A stretch of 53,767 nt of DNA from assembly GCF_900068895.1 (NCBI RefSeq), contig NZ_CDPK01000013.1, forward strand, positions 1,754 through 55,520, in the 5' to 3' direction. Shown piece by piece: positions 37,963 to 48,588 of this stretch. The translations under genes were made by a program, and so were the position numbers. The DNA comes from Erwinia sp. ErVv1 (GTDB taxonomy: Bacteria > Pseudomonadota > Gammaproteobacteria > Enterobacterales > Enterobacteriaceae). Under the pieces are notes generated by a model. The model ran no database searches, was not told the DNA's origin, and saw nothing but the letters and a program-made list of their open reading frames with translations. Position 1 is the first letter of the stretch. The number at the start of each line of letters is the position of its first letter.

Positions 37963-39954
37963 ATGTCTTCTCGTAAAGAGCTTGCCAACGCCATTCGCGC
38001 ATTGAGTATGGATGCAGTTCAGAAAGCCAATTCCGGCCACCCCGGTGCACCTATGGGCATGGCAGATATTGCCGAGGTTCTGTGGCGCGACTTTATGAAC
38101 CACAACCCGACCAACCCGCAGTGGGCCGATCGCGACCGCTTCGTGCTGTCAAACGGTCACGGCTCCATGCTGATTTATAGCCTGCTGCACCTCACCGGGT
38201 ACGATCTTCCGATTGATGAGTTGGCAAACTTCCGTCAGCTGCATTCTAAAACGCCGGGACATCCTGAGTTTGGCTACACGGCGGGCGTCGAAACCACCAC
38301 CGGCCCACTGGGGCAGGGCGTGGCGAATGCGGTAGGTATGGCGATTGCTGAACGCACCCTCGCGGCGCAGTTTAACCGTCCGGGCCATGAGGTAGTGGAC
38401 CATAACACCTGGGTGTTTATGGGCGATGGCTGCATGATGGAAGGCATCTCACACGAGGTCTGCTCACTGGCGGGTACGCTGAAGCTCGGCAAGCTGGTCG
38501 CGTTTTATGATGACAACGGCATCTCCATTGACGGTCATATTGATGGCTGGTTCACCGACGATACCGCGAAGCGCTTTGAAGCCTATGGCTGGCACGTCGT
38601 GCGCGGCGTGGATGGTCACGATGCGGATGCGATCAAAAAAGCCATCGAAGAAGCGAAAGCGGTCAGCGATAAGCCTTCACTGCTGATGTGCAAAACGGTA
38701 ATTGGCTTTGGCTCACCGAATAAAGCCGGCACGCATGACTCACACGGCGCAGCGCTGGGTGATGCTGAAGTTGCACTGACCCGTAAACAGCTGGGTTGGG
38801 AACATGCGCCTTTTGTTATCCCAACTGAAATCTATGCGCACTGGGATGCCCGCGAAGCCGGTCAGGCTAAAGAGGCCTCCTGGAACGAGAAGTTTGCCGC
38901 CTATGCGAAGGCGCATCCTGAGCTGGCGGCCGAATTTAAACGCCGCATGAGTAACGAACTGCCGGACAACTGGCAGCGTGAATCGCAGGCCTTTATTGAG
39001 AAGCTTCAGGCTAACCCGGCAAAAATCGCCAGCCGTAAAGCTTCACAAAATACGCTGGAGGCATTCGGTAAACTGCTGCCGGAGTACCTGGGAGGATCTG
39101 CCGATCTGGCTCCCAGCAATCTGACGATGTGGTCGGGTTCTAAGCCCCTCAATGAAGATGCAGCCGGCAACTACATCCACTACGGCGTACGCGAGTTCGG
39201 CATGACCGCCATTGCGAACGGCATTACGCTGCACGGTGGTTTCCTGCCTTACACCGCCACCTTCCTGATGTTTGTAGAGTATGCGCGAAATGCGGCGCGT
39301 ATGGCGGCGCTGATGAAGATCCGTCAGGTGCTGGTTTATACCCATGACTCTATCGGTCTGGGAGAAGATGGCCCGACGCATCAGCCTGTTGAGCAGATGG
39401 CCAGCCTGCGCGTCACGCCGAATATGAGCCTGTGGCGTCCCTGCGACCAGGTGGAATCTGCCGTCGCCTGGAAATATGCCATTGAGCGTCAGGATGGCCC
39501 TACCGCACTGATATTCTCCCGCCAGAATCTGGCGCAGCAGGATCGTAATGCAGAGCAGCTGGCTAACGTGGCGCGCGGTGCTTACGTGCTGAAAGAGTGT
39601 GAAGGCCAGCCCGAGCTGATTCTGATCGCTACCGGTTCCGAAGTGGAGCTGGCGGTGGGCGCATACGATCGGCTGACCGCCGAAGGGCGCAGGGTTCGCG
39701 TTGTCTCCATGCCGTCTACCGATGCGTTTGACAAGCAGGATGAGGCCTATCGTGAGTCCGTGCTGCCTAAAGCGGTTAGCGCGCGCGTGGCAATTGAAGC
39801 CGGTATCGCTGACTACTGGTTTAAATATACCGGTCTGAATGGCGCAATCGTGGGCATGACGACCTTCGGTGAGTCAGCGCCAGCCGATAAGCTTTTCGAG
39901 ATGTTTGGTTTCACCGTTGACAACGTTGTCGCGAAAGCAAAAGCGCTGCTGTAG
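37963..39954 (+). CDS. tktA: Transketolase
   Basis: A 663-aa ThDP enzyme, the same length as E. coli TktA, that moves two-carbon units in the pentose phosphate pathway. It shows [11 protein letters not shown] near 23-33, the ThDP/Mg motif [13 protein letters not shown] near 154-166 and the [14 protein letters not shown] segment near 465-478. The 284-bp upstream region divergent from loiP holds its promoter, which was not resolved. In E. coli, tktA lies close to epd-pgk-fbaA; here a bactofilin gene sits between. Confidence 0.97.
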   Translation: MSSRKELANAIRALSMDAVQKANSGHPGAPMGMADIAEVLWRDFMNHNPTNPQWADRDRFVLSNGHGSMLIYSLLHLTGYDLPIDELANFRQLHSKTPGHPEFGYTAGVETTTGPLGQGVANAVGMAIAERTLAAQFNRPGHEVVDHNTWVFMGDGCMMEGISHEVCSLAGTLKLGKLVAFYDDNGISIDGHIDGWFTDDTAKRFEAYGWHVVRGVDGHDADAIKKAIEEAKAVSDKPSLLMCKTVIGFGSPNKAGTHDSHGAALGDAEVALTRKQLGWEHAPFVIPTEIYAHWDAREAGQAKEASWNEKFAAYAKAHPELAAEFKRRMSNELPDNWQRESQAFIEKLQANPAKIASRKASQNTLEAFGKLLPEYLGGSADLAPSNLTMWSGSKPLNEDAAGNYIHYGVREFGMTAIANGITLHGGFLPYTATFLMFVEYARNAARMAALMKIRQVLVYTHDSIGLGEDGPTHQPVEQMASLRVTPNMSLWRPCDQVESAVAWKYAIERQDGPTALIFSRQNLAQQDRNAEQLANVARGAYVLKECEGQPELILIATGSEVELAVGAYDRLTAEGRRVRVVSMPSTDAFDKQDEAYRESVLPKAVSARVAIEAGIADYWFKYTGLNGAIVGMTTFGESAPADKLFEMFGFTVDNVVAKAKALL

Positions 39955-39960
39955 TCAACT

Positions 39961-39987
39961 GAGGTCGCCCGGTTACCGGGCGACCTC
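39961..39987. terminator. Hairpin between tktA and the bactofilin gene
   Basis: A perfect 12-bp GC-rich stem GAGGTCGCCCGG with a 3-nt loop lies 6 bases after the tktA stop codon. It has no T run in either direction, but the stem is strong and serves two convergent genes. Confidence 0.65.
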
Positions 39988-40044
39988 GCAGAGACTGAGC
40001 CGTCCAATTGTGCGGCAATCGCTCCGTATAGCGCCTGTGGGTAG

Positions 40045-40725
40045 TTACACCGCAGGCGCTTTATCGTTCAGTTTACCCTCCGTTGCCGTCTGCAATGGGG
40101 CCTCGCCCCCAGATTTTACTTTCCCCGTCTTGATGCTCTCTTTCTCCTGCGCCAGAGGTTTCGACGTGCCGTGGAAGCAGCCCTGCTGGCTGACGGAGAG
40201 TGACGCGCACTCAACGGTGCCTTCCATAAAGCCGCTGGCATTAATGACCAGCTCACGGCTAATACAGCGTCCGGTTAGCGACCCGCTAATCTCAATACGA
40301 TTTGCCGCGATCTCGCCGTTAACCTTCGCTTTTGACAAAATGAATACCGTCTTTTCAGCGTAAATCTTGCCTTCAAAGGTGCCGTTTATCCTGATGTCAC
40401 TGGCGGCGTGGATCTCCCCTGAAAGCGTACAGCCCTCATGAATGTAGGTAGCACCTGCATCGGGCGCCGTAACGGCCTCAGGCATCTCGTGGGCGTTTTC
40501 ATGCGCTTTCGCGGTGTGTTCTGGCGTGGCTTTACGTTTAAACATTGTCATTCCTTTGGTGAAAGCGGCTTTTTCAGACAGGAAGTTAAGGGCTGCATAG
40601 AGGATAACTAATGCCCCGCTATAGTATTGCCAGCGTGACAACGGGATAACATGGTCGCCCCTGTAAATCAGCAGTTCGGACGCCCAGATTAACCAGATAT
40701 ACCAAAGTAGGTTGTAATTCATCAT
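40045..40725 (-). CDS. Membrane-anchored bactofilin (polymer-forming cytoskeletal protein)
   Basis: A 226-aa protein with two hydrophobic N-terminal segments (about 5-21 and 34-50), a linker, and a bactofilin (DUF583) beta-helix from about 88 to 185 with short repeated turns (IHAASDIRINGTFEGKI, KVNGEIAANRIEISG). Bactofilins polymerise without nucleotides and shape cells. In Proteus mirabilis a similar protein, CcmA, exists in a full membrane form and an N-terminally shorter form. Here an internal ATG at 40545, with AAAGGA six bases upstream, would give a soluble 166-aa product. It is not part of the E. coli tktA-epd interval. Confidence 0.85.
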   Translation of the reverse strand: MMNYNLLWYIWLIWASELLIYRGDHVIPLSRWQYYSGALVILYAALNFLSEKAAFTKGMTMFKRKATPEHTAKAHENAHEMPEAVTAPDAGATYIHEGCTLSGEIHAASDIRINGTFEGKIYAEKTVFILSKAKVNGEIAANRIEISGSLTGRCISRELVINASGFMEGTVECASLSVSQQGCFHGTSKPLAQEKESIKTGKVKSGGEAPLQTATEGKLNDKAPAV

Positions 40726-40856
40726 GCAGCTTGTCTGTACCAGCAGAAAAGTGTGGAGATAAGGAGGGGTATGACCAGACTATCGCCGGTTGCGGTGACG
40801 ATATTTGACGCGTCCTTCCTGGATGCGAAAGCGGTACAGCCTCTTCCCTGATGTTT

Positions 40857-40900
40857 ATCCCCCAGCCCGTTTGGCTAAGCCAAAATACGCGCTGGGGGAT
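40857..40900. repeat. Nested inverted repeat (cruciform-like)
   Basis: ATCCCCCAGC and GCTGGGGGAT form a perfect 10-bp stem. Inside is a second perfect stem, TTGGC-TAA-GCCAA. No T run follows. It stands in the 449-bp gap between the bactofilin gene and epd, and could be an RNA element or the remains of a mobile palindromic repeat. Confidence 0.8.
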
Positions 40901-41033
40901 GACAGTCTACTTGAGGTCGTTGCAATCGCGTATTTATTCACGCACTTCATTTAGCGAATGTGATCTCTGTCAGAATTTCTGCGTCGTGATTGATCTAACT
41001 CATTCCAATTATTCTCCGCACTCTTTATTCTGG
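40901..41033. other. Upstream region of epd, no gene recognised
   Basis: No coding frame is supported. The stretch leads into the Cra-like site and the epd leader. Confidence 0.4.
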
Positions 41034-41047
41034 CTGAACCGTTTCAG
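41034..41047. promoter_or_regulatory. Candidate Cra (FruR) site upstream of epd
   Basis: CTGAACCGTTTCAG is a near-perfect palindrome that matches the Cra core TGAAWCGNTTNA closely. It lies 128 bp before the epd ATG. Cra is known to control glycolytic genes, including the epd-pgk-fbaA region of E. coli, so the site is plausible. Confidence 0.65.
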
Positions 41048-41174
41048 TTGACGTTAACGTGGCTGTTTACCCACGTTCAGGGCGGGGTCAGGTGGTAATA
41101 ATTTCTGTACAAACCTAACTGACTGGCTCAGGCTAACGGTCCGGTTTTGCACTGATTTCTGATGCGGGAGTGAG

Positions 41175-42212
41175 ATGACAATTCGTATTGCCATAAACGG
41201 TTTTGGTCGCATTGGGCGCAACGTACTTCGTGCGCTCTATGAAACCGGTCGTCGTGCTGAAATGACCGTGGTGGCGATCAACGAGCTGGCCGACTCCGCA
41301 GGAATGGCCCATTTGCTGAAGTATGATACCAGCCATGGGCGCTTTGCCTGGGATGTGCGCCAGGAGCGCGATCTGCTGTGGGTGGGTGACGATACCCTCC
41401 GTATTTTGCACTGCGAGGAAATCGAAAATTTACCCTGGCAGGAGCTGAATGTTGACGTGGTGCTGGACTGTACCGGCGTATACGGCAGCCGGGCAGATGG
41501 CGAAGCGCATCTGAAAGCGGGGGCGAAAAAAGTGCTGTTTTCCCATCCGGGTGACCACGATCTGGATGCCACCGTCGTATACGGCGTCAACGAAAAAGCC
41601 CTGCGGCCCGAACACAGAATCGTCTCAAATGCCTCCTGTACCACCAACTGTATTATCCCAATAATCAAGCTGCTGGATGACGCATTCGGCATTGAGTGGG
41701 GGACCGTCACCACCATTCACTCAGCGATGCACGATCAGCAGGTTATCGACGCCTACCATACGGATTTGCGGCGCACCCGCGCGGCCAGCCAGTCTATCAT
41801 CCCGGTTGATACGCGGCTGGCGGCGGGCATTACCCGAATTTTTCCGAAATTTAATGACCGCTTTGAAGCCATCGCCGTACGGGTGCCTACCATCAACGTC
41901 ACGGCGATTGATTTAAGCGTCACCGTGCGTGATGCCGTCAGTGCGCTGGAGGTGAACACGCTGCTGCGAAATGCGTCAGAGGGGGCGTTTAGTGGTATAG
42001 TTGACTATACGGAATTACCGTTAGTTTCCATAGATTTTAACCACGATCCGCACAGTGCCATTGTAGACGGCACCCAGACCCGGGTGAGCGGTCAGCGCCT
42101 GATCAAAACGCTGGTCTGGTGCGATAACGAATGGGGCTTCGCTAACCGAATGCTCGACACGACGTTAGCGATGGTCGCAAGCGGTTTCAGCCAGGGCGCT
42201 CTGCGCCTGTAA
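41175..42212 (+). CDS. epd: D-erythrose-4-phosphate dehydrogenase
   Basis: A 345-aa GAPDH-family enzyme that oxidises erythrose 4-phosphate to 4-phosphoerythronate, the first step of pyridoxal phosphate synthesis. NAD-binding INGFGRIGR is at 7-15 and the catalytic Cys lies in NASCTTNC near 155. It follows GGGAGTGAG and is 30 bp upstream of pgk, forming the epd-pgk-fbaA cluster of E. coli. The erythrose 4-phosphate substrate comes from transketolase, encoded just upstream. Confidence 0.96.
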   Translation: MTIRIAINGFGRIGRNVLRALYETGRRAEMTVVAINELADSAGMAHLLKYDTSHGRFAWDVRQERDLLWVGDDTLRILHCEEIENLPWQELNVDVVLDCTGVYGSRADGEAHLKAGAKKVLFSHPGDHDLDATVVYGVNEKALRPEHRIVSNASCTTNCIIPIIKLLDDAFGIEWGTVTTIHSAMHDQQVIDAYHTDLRRTRAASQSIIPVDTRLAAGITRIFPKFNDRFEAIAVRVPTINVTAIDLSVTVRDAVSALEVNTLLRNASEGAFSGIVDYTELPLVSIDFNHDPHSAIVDGTQTRVSGQRLIKTLVWCDNEWGFANRMLDTTLAMVASGFSQGALRL

Positions 42213-42242
42213 AAACTTAGAGAATCAACGAGAGGATTCACC

Positions 42243-43403
42243 ATGTCTGTAATCAAGATGAGCGATCTGGATCTTGCTGGTAAGCGTGTATTAATTCGTT
42301 CTGACTTAAACGTGCCGGTAAAAGAGGGCAAAGTAACGTCTGATGCGCGTATTCGTGCCTCACTGCCAACTATCGAAGCAGCACTTAAGCAGGGCGCTAA
42401 AGTAATGGTCACCTCCCACCTTGGCCGCCCTGTCGAAGGTGAATATAACGAAGAGTTCTCCCTGCTGCCGGTGGTTAATTACCTGAAAGATAAGATTTCT
42501 TCTCCTGTTCGTCTGGCGAAAGATTACCTCGACGGCGTCGACATTGCTGAAGGTGAGCTGGTCGTGCTGGAAAACGTGCGCTTCAACAAGGGCGAGAAGA
42601 AAGACGACGAAGCGCTGGCTAAGAAATACGCAGCCCTTTGCGACGTGTATGTTATGGACGCCTTTGGTACGGCGCACCGTGCGCAAGCCTCTACCCACGG
42701 CGTTGGCAAGTTCGCCCCCGTGGCCTGTGCAGGCCCGCTGCTGGCTAACGAACTGGACGCGCTGGGCAAAGCTCTGCTGCATCCGGCCCGCCCAATGGTT
42801 GCCGTGGTCGGTGGTTCTAAAGTCTCCACTAAATTCGATGTACTGAACTCCCTGGTGAAAATTGCCGACACGGTCATTGTAGGCGGCGGTATTGCCAACA
42901 CTTTCGTCGCGATTGATAACAACGTGGGTAAATCGCTTTACGAGCCAGACTTTGTGGACGCGGCCAAAAAACTGCGTGACGAGTTTAAAATCCCGGTCCC
43001 AACTGACTCCCGCGTCGGCACGGAATTCTCTGAAACTGCGCCTTCGACCGTGAAGAAAGTAAGCGAAGTGCAGGACGATGAAGAGATCATGGACTTCGGT
43101 GACGAAACTGCCGAAGCCATGGCTAAACTATTGAAAGAGGCCAAAACTATTCTGTGGAACGGCCCGGTTGGCGTCTTTGAGTTCCCTAACTTCCGTAAAG
43201 GTACGGAAATCGTTGCCCGTGCAATCGCAGAAAGCGATGCATTCTCTATCGCGGGTGGCGGTGATACGCTGGCGGCCATCGATCTCTTTGGCATCGAAGA
43301 TAAAATCTCCTATATCTCTACCGGTGGCGGTGCTTTCCTTGAGTTCGTGGAAGGTAAAAAACTGCCGGCGGTTGCCATGCTTGAAGAGCGTGCGAAACAG
43401 TAA
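42243..43403 (+). CDS. pgk: Phosphoglycerate kinase
   Basis: A 386-aa two-domain glycolytic kinase converting 1,3-bisphosphoglycerate and ADP to 3-phosphoglycerate and [11 protein letters not shown] near 19-26 binds substrate, and [10 protein letters not shown] near 335-345 binds the nucleotide. Length matches E. coli (387 aa). Codon use is strongly biased, as expected for a highly expressed gene. It lies between epd and fbaA. Confidence 0.98.
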   Translation: MSVIKMSDLDLAGKRVLIRSDLNVPVKEGKVTSDARIRASLPTIEAALKQGAKVMVTSHLGRPVEGEYNEEFSLLPVVNYLKDKISSPVRLAKDYLDGVDIAEGELVVLENVRFNKGEKKDDEALAKKYAALCDVYVMDAFGTAHRAQASTHGVGKFAPVACAGPLLANELDALGKALLHPARPMVAVVGGSKVSTKFDVLNSLVKIADTVIVGGGIANTFVAIDNNVGKSLYEPDFVDAAKKLRDEFKIPVPTDSRVGTEFSETAPSTVKKVSEVQDDEEIMDFGDETAEAMAKLLKEAKTILWNGPVGVFEFPNFRKGTEIVARAIAESDAFSIAGGGDTLAAIDLFGIEDKISYISTGGGAFLEFVEGKKLPAVAMLEERAKQ

Positions 43404-43498
43404 CCTCTGGGGCGGGGGCTTGCCTCCCGCCAGAATGATTTGCCTGCCTGGCAGGTTCATTATCTTTTCATACGACCGACGAAACAGGACACAAGAAC

Positions 43499-44578
43499 AT
43501 GTCTAAAATTTTTGATTTCGTAAAACCAGGCGTTGTCACCGGTGACGACGTACAGAAAATTTTCAAAGTGGCGAAAGAAAACAAATTCGCTCTCCCGGCA
43601 GTAAACTGCGTAGGCACTGACTCCATCAACGCCGTGCTGGAAACCGCTGCAAAAGTAAAAGCACCGGTCATTATTCAGTTCTCTAACGGCGGCGCCGCAT
43701 TTATTGCGGGTAAAGGACTCAAGTCCGATAAGCCACAGGCGGCGGCTATCCTGGGCGCTATCTCCGGCGCGCATCACGTTCACCAGATGGCTGAACACTA
43801 CGGTGTGCCGGTTATTCTGCATACTGACCACTGCGCCAAGAAACTGCTGCCGTGGATCGATGGTCTGCTGGACGCGGGCGAAGCGCACTTTGAAAAAACC
43901 GGTAAGCCACTGTTCTCTTCCCACATGATTGATCTGTCAGAAGAGTCTCTGGAAGAAAACATTGAAATCTGTAGCGGTTACCTGAAGCGTATGTCCAAAC
44001 TGAACATGACGCTGGAAATCGAACTGGGCTGTACCGGCGGTGAAGAAGATGGCGTAGATAACAGCCATATGGACGCATCAGCACTTTACACTCAGCCAGA
44101 AGACGTTGATTACGCTTACGAAAAACTTAACGCTATCAGCCCGCGTTTCACCATCGCGGCTTCATTTGGTAACGTTCACGGCGTCTACAAGCCGGGTAAT
44201 GTGAAGCTGACTCCACCTATCCTGCGTGATTCTCAGGACTATGTGAGCAAAAAACATAACCTGCCGCACAACTCTCTGGATTTTGTTTTCCACGGTGGAT
44301 CCGGTTCTTCTGCCGCAGAGATTCAGGAGTCTATCGGCTACGGCGTGATCAAAATGAATATTGATACCGATACGCAGTGGGCAAACTGGGACGGTATCCT
44401 GCAGTATTACAAAAAGAACGAAGGTTACCTGCAGGCGCAGCTGGGTAATCCTGAAGGCGCAGATAAGCCGAACAAAAAGTACTACGATCCGCGCGTATGG
44501 CTGCGTGCCGCACAGTCTTCAATGATTGTGCGTCTGGAGCAGGCCTTTAAAGAACTGAACGCGGTAGACGTACTGTAA
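43499..44578 (+). CDS. fbaA: Class II fructose-bisphosphate aldolase
   Basis: A 359-aa zinc-dependent aldolase, the E. coli length. HTDHCAKK near 107-114 contains the catalytic Asp and a zinc His; the loop ELGCTGGEEDGVDNS near 180-195 and VFHGGSGSS near 262-270 complete the active site. It follows pgk by 95 bp and is ended by a strong terminator. Confidence 0.98.
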   Translation: MSKIFDFVKPGVVTGDDVQKIFKVAKENKFALPAVNCVGTDSINAVLETAAKVKAPVIIQFSNGGAAFIAGKGLKSDKPQAAAILGAISGAHHVHQMAEHYGVPVILHTDHCAKKLLPWIDGLLDAGEAHFEKTGKPLFSSHMIDLSEESLEENIEICSGYLKRMSKLNMTLEIELGCTGGEEDGVDNSHMDASALYTQPEDVDYAYEKLNAISPRFTIAASFGNVHGVYKPGNVKLTPPILRDSQDYVSKKHNLPHNSLDFVFHGGSGSSAAEIQESIGYGVIKMNIDTDTQWANWDGILQYYKKNEGYLQAQLGNPEGADKPNKKYYDPRVWLRAAQSSMIVRLEQAFKELNAVDVL

Positions 44579-44614
44579 GTTATAAGCTGACTGTAACTGG
44601 TCGCTCAAACGTAG

Positions 44615-44648
44615 CGGAGGATCTCTCACGAGGTCCTCCGTTTTTTTT
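44615..44648 (+). terminator. Terminator of fbaA
   Basis: CGGAGGATCTC pairs with GAGGTCCTCCG (one T-G wobble) around loop TCAC, followed by eight T. Confidence 0.95.
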
Positions 44649-44815
44649 GGCGGATTTTTAATCCGGAAACTGCCGCGCCGGGGGAATCAAGCTGCTCTAT
44701 CACGACTTATTTGGCATCTGACGACTTTTTTGATTACCCTTAATCTCTGGAATGTCAGTGACAACTGGCTGTGGATGGCGGCTAAAGCCGCTGCGAACAA
44801 CAACGGGATAGTCGA

Positions 44816-45706
44816 ATGGAAGATCTGAATGTAGTCGATGGTATCAATCATGCCGGAGGATGGCTGGTACGAAACCAGGCGCTGCTGCTAAGCTATGCGG
44901 TCAATATTGTCGCCGCTCTTGCGATTATCTTTATCGGGATGATCGTTGCCCGCGTCATCTCCAGAACCCTGAACAAAGTTCTGCGCGCCCGACATATTGA
45001 TGCCACCGTAGCAGACTTTCTCTCCGCACTGATACGTTACGCCATTATTGCCTTTACGCTGATTGCGGCGCTGGGAAGGGTCGGCGTACAAACCGCTTCG
45101 GTCATTGCCGTGCTGGGTGCCGCAGGTCTGGCCGTCGGTCTGGCGCTTCAGGGCTCGCTGTCAAACCTGGCGGCTGGCGTGCTGCTGGTAACCTTCCGTC
45201 CGTTCCGCACCGGCGAATTTATTGATATCGGCGTGATGGGTACGGTACAGAGCGTACAGATTTTCTCCACCACGCTGAAAACAAGTGATGGTAAAGTTGT
45301 CGTGGTGCCAAACGGTAAAATTATTGCCGGTAATATCGTTAACTACTCCCGTGAACCCAACCGCCGCAACGAATTTATCATCGGGGTAGCCTATGACGCG
45401 GACGTGGATAAAGTCATTGCGCTGCTGCGTGAGGTGGTTGATGCCGACAGCCGCGTGCTGCAGGATATGGGCGTGCAGATTGGTCTCAACGAACTGGCTG
45501 CTTCCTCGCTTAACTTCGTGGTGCGCTGCTGGAGCAGTGCAGGTGACCTGCAGAACGTCTACTGGGATCTGATGAAGAACTTTAAGCGTACGCTGGATGC
45601 GAACGGCATTGGTATTCCTTATCCGCAGATGGATGTTCACCTGCATCAGGCTAACGCGCCTGAGGCTGAGCCCTCTGCGCCAGTCAGCAGCCCTTCCGGG
45701 GCCTGA
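44816..45706 (+). CDS. mscS: Small-conductance mechanosensitive channel MscS
   Basis: A 296-aa channel that opens under membrane tension to release solutes on osmotic downshock. Three membrane helices lie at about 27-57, 65-90 and 95-128. The third has the Gly/Ala pattern of the pore ([21 protein letters not shown]), then the cytoplasmic beta and alpha-beta domains. The C-terminal tail is about 10 residues longer than in E. coli (286 aa). Position after fbaA is conserved. Confidence 0.96.
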   Translation: MEDLNVVDGINHAGGWLVRNQALLLSYAVNIVAALAIIFIGMIVARVISRTLNKVLRARHIDATVADFLSALIRYAIIAFTLIAALGRVGVQTASVIAVLGAAGLAVGLALQGSLSNLAAGVLLVTFRPFRTGEFIDIGVMGTVQSVQIFSTTLKTSDGKVVVVPNGKIIAGNIVNYSREPNRRNEFIIGVAYDADVDKVIALLREVVDADSRVLQDMGVQIGLNELAASSLNFVVRCWSSAGDLQNVYWDLMKNFKRTLDANGIGIPYPQMDVHLHQANAPEAEPSAPVSSPSGA

Positions 45707-45786
45707 TAAGCGGTCAATACGAAGGCGGAAATCTGAATGACGGCCCTGCCGTTGTCCAGCACATTCCGCCTTTACTTTCCCTCTTG

Positions 45787-45805
45787 TTATTAGCCTGACT
45801 AATAA
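45787..45805. promoter_or_regulatory. Inverted repeat upstream of argO, candidate ArgP site
   Basis: TTATTAG-CCTGA-CTAATAA is a perfect 7-5-7 inverted repeat 79 bp before the argO start. LysR-type proteins such as ArgP bind interrupted palindromes of this sort, and ArgP activates argO in E. coli. The assignment rests on position only. Confidence 0.35.
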
Positions 45806-45883
45806 ACAATTAGAATTTTAAATTTCAACGACTCACTCCGGATGGATACACTCGCCTCACTTTGTACCTTTGAGGTATTACGG

Positions 45884-46504
45884 ATGATCGCTGCCTTCTT
45901 TCAGGGTATGGTGCTCGGCGCTCCCTTGATCCTGCCGCTGGGGCCACAAAACGCCTTTGTATTACAACAGGGCGTACGTCGCCACTATCCATTGATGGTG
46001 GCCGGGCTTTGTACGCTCAGCGATATTATTCTTATCTGTGGTGGCGTATTTGGCGGTAGCGCGCTCCTGTCACAATCCACTCTGCTGCTCAGCCTGGTCA
46101 CGTGGGGCGGCGTACTTTTCCTGCTGTGGTATGGCTGGGGCGCACTACGCAGCGCCCTGAGTGGGGCCATGGACTCTGTCCAGGCTATGCCTGCAAAGCA
46201 GGGGCGCTGGCGCATCATCAGTACGATGATTGCCGTCACCTGGCTAAATCCGCATGTCTATATCGACACCTTTGTGATGTTAGGCAGCCTGGGAGGTCAG
46301 CTGGCGCCCGCTGCGCGCAGCTGGTTTGTCCTGGGAGCGGTCACGGCCTCAACCGTCTGGTTTTTTGGGCTGGCGCTACTGGCAAGCTGGCTCTCACCAC
46401 GGCTAAGTACGCCTGGAGCGCAGCGCATCATTAACCTTCTTGTGGGTCTGGTGATGTGGATTATTGCCCTCAAGCTGGCACAGCAGGCATTAGGGGGCGG
46501 ATAA
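45884..46504 (+). CDS. argO: Arginine (and lysine/canavanine) exporter ArgO
   Basis: A 206-aa LysE-family exporter with about five to six membrane helices. The family signature [17 protein letters not shown] is near 17-33, and [11 protein letters not shown] near 122-132 is also typical. The ATG at 45884 with GAGG upstream aligns with the E. coli start; an in-frame ATG at 45842 is not needed. In E. coli it is activated by ArgP with arginine, and argP lies just beyond yggE here as there. Confidence 0.94.
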   Translation: MIAAFFQGMVLGAPLILPLGPQNAFVLQQGVRRHYPLMVAGLCTLSDIILICGGVFGGSALLSQSTLLLSLVTWGGVLFLLWYGWGALRSALSGAMDSVQAMPAKQGRWRIISTMIAVTWLNPHVYIDTFVMLGSLGGQLAPAARSWFVLGAVTASTVWFFGLALLASWLSPRLSTPGAQRIINLLVGLVMWIIALKLAQQALGGG

Positions 46505-46691
46505 CAAGGCCTTATCGCCTGAGCCTTCAGTTCCTGGCCTTCTCCCCGACCTTGAACTAACGGCTGGAATTGACGTCAAAGTCTGGTTCGACAAAAGCAG
46601 CTAAAATAAGGCTGTTGCATGTTAACCGCATAATTACCTTAGCCTGCCGGTTATCGGCAGGCTGACTGAATAGCCCCCACGGAGGAACCTG

Positions 46692-47417
46692 GTGAAGCTT
46701 ACTAAATTGGCGCTGGCCGCCATTATTGGATTAGGTACTATTCCCCTTACTGCGCTGGCAGATGAATTGCCAAACGGCCCGCACGTCGTGACCTCTGGCC
46801 AGTCCAGCATTGACGCCACCCCCGATATTGCCACGCTGGCCATCGAAGTGAACGTTTCGTCAAAAGACGCAGCAGACGCTAAAAAACAGGCTGACGAACG
46901 TGTTGCGCAATATTTTGATTTCCTGCAGAAAAAAGGCATTGATAAGAAGGACATCAACGCGGCTAACCTGCGTACCCAGCCAGAGTATGATTATCTGAAA
47001 GACGGTAAATCGGTACTGAAAGGGTATCGCGCCGTACGTCAGGTGCAGGTCACGCTGCGTCAGCTGGATAAACTTAATGCACTGCTTGACGGTGCCCTTA
47101 AAGCGGGCCTGACGGAGATTCGATCCGTAGACCTGGGCGTGGCAAATCCGGAGACCTATCGTGATAAGGCGCGTCAGGCGGCCATTGAAAATGCCACGCA
47201 GCAGGCTGGCGCGCTGGCTCAGGGCTTTAACGCTAAGCTGGGGCCGGTTTACAGCATTCGTTATCACGTTGCCAACTATCAGCCCATGCCGATGGCCCGC
47301 ATGTTTAAAGCAGCCAGTGCGGCACCCATGACTTCGGCGGAGCAGACCTACGAACAGCAGACGATTCACTTTGACGATCAGGTTGACGTGGTGTTTGAGC
47401 TGCAGCGGACCCCCTGA
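46692..47417 (+). CDS. yggE: YggE, SIMPL-domain periplasmic oxidative-stress protein
   Basis: A 241-aa secreted protein of the SIMPL (DUF541) family. The signal peptide is cleaved after TALA (residue 22). It starts at GTG with GGAGGAAC just before. The family is linked to lowering reactive oxygen in E. coli; the mechanism is unknown. It lies between argO and argP as in E. coli and ends in a terminator shared with the convergent argP region. Confidence 0.93.
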   Translation: MKLTKLALAAIIGLGTIPLTALADELPNGPHVVTSGQSSIDATPDIATLAIEVNVSSKDAADAKKQADERVAQYFDFLQKKGIDKKDINAANLRTQPEYDYLKDGKSVLKGYRAVRQVQVTLRQLDKLNALLDGALKAGLTEIRSVDLGVANPETYRDKARQAAIENATQQAGALAQGFNAKLGPVYSIRYHVANYQPMPMARMFKAASAAPMTSAEQTYEQQTIHFDDQVDVVFELQRTP

Positions 47418-47451
47418 ACCCAGGGGAGAGCTCTACTCCACCGGTCGTTTC

Positions 47452-47497
47452 AGCCGCGCCGACGCGTCCCCTGTGGGGTCGCATTGGCGCGGCTTTT
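47452..47497 (+). terminator. Terminator of yggE
   Basis: AGCCGCGCC pairs over 9 bp with GGCGCGGCT around a loop that itself contains CCCC-TGTG-GGG, followed by TTTT. It ends just before the argP stop codon. Confidence 0.85.
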
Positions 47498-47499
47498 CG

Positions 47500-48396
47500 T
47501 TATTCGCTCTGACGCAATACCCGATGACCATGGGATATCAGCGCATCCGTTACCTTGCGCATCAGGCGGCTTTCCGGGGCGAAACGGTGCCAGTAGAGCA
47601 TCCGACGCTGAAACAGTCCGGGCGTCAGGTCAATCAGCTCCCCCTCGGCCAGCTCACGCTCTATTTGCAGATGAGGGATCATGCAGCAGGTGGTTCCCTG
47701 ACGGGCAAGCTGAACAAAGGCCTCTGAAGAGTTCACGATGTGGCAGGGGACGCTACCGGGTGACAGATCAAAGTTTTGCTGTAAAAAAGCCTGATGCATA
47801 TCGTCCAGATGATCAAACGCCACGGCTGGGGCTTTCAGCAGGGCGGAACGCGTCACGCCGTTAGGGAAATAACGGGCAGCGAAGTCTTTAGAACCCACGA
47901 ACAGATAATCGAGCGCGCCAAGCTGGTCAATCAGGCAGCTGGGCAGGGGCTGCGGCTGAATACTGACCGCGCCGACCACCTCACCACGACGCAGCCTTTC
48001 CTGAGTGCGGCTCTCATCTTCCACCTGTAGATTCAGGCGAACCGGAGAGTCGGTTAATACCGTTTTTAACGCAGGTAAAAGCCAGGTTGCAAGACTGTCG
48101 GCGTTGACCGCCAGCGACAGCAGAAGCGGGGTGGTACCGCCGTTTTCATCACCCAGCCACTCCTCTTCCAGCAGCTCAACCTGATGAAGCAGCGCCAGCA
48201 GCTTCTGTCCCTGTTCGGTGGGTCGCGGCGGCACGGTACGCACCAGCAGCGGCTGACCAAACATGTTTTCCAGCTGCTTGATACGCTGGGAAACGGCGGA
48301 CTGGGTAATACAAAGTTTCTGTGCTGCACGCTCAAAACCGCGCTCGCGAATGACTGCATCCAGCGCCTGAAGCGTACGATAATCCGGGCGTTTCAT
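47500..48396 (-). CDS. argP: ArgP (IciA), LysR-type regulator
   Basis: A 298-aa LysR-family regulator, nearly identical to E. coli ArgP in its DNA-binding region. The helix-turn-helix is at about 18-37 ([20 protein letters not shown]), and the substrate-binding domain runs from about 90. It senses arginine and lysine and activates argO. The ATG at 48396 matches E. coli; upstream in-frame codons are discarded. It is divergent from rpiA. Confidence 0.97.
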   Translation of the reverse strand: MKRPDYRTLQALDAVIRERGFERAAQKLCITQSAVSQRIKQLENMFGQPLLVRTVPPRPTEQGQKLLALLHQVELLEEEWLGDENGGTTPLLLSLAVNADSLATWLLPALKTVLTDSPVRLNLQVEDESRTQERLRRGEVVGAVSIQPQPLPSCLIDQLGALDYLFVGSKDFAARYFPNGVTRSALLKAPAVAFDHLDDMHQAFLQQNFDLSPGSVPCHIVNSSEAFVQLARQGTTCCMIPHLQIERELAEGELIDLTPGLFQRRMLYWHRFAPESRLMRKVTDALISHGHRVLRQSE

Positions 48397-48588
48397 TGTT
48401 CGTTTGATCTCTTTCAGGAGAGGAATCAGCACTATGCCACATTTTTTCTCGCTTTCCCTGCGCAATAACGTGCTTAACCCTCCGCTTGTTTGTGGGCTGT
48501 CTTCCAGACTGACAACAAATGCGCTGTTTTCTGCAAGGGTTGTTTTATACTACGCGCACACAGTATCAGTACGGATTCTAAACATATT

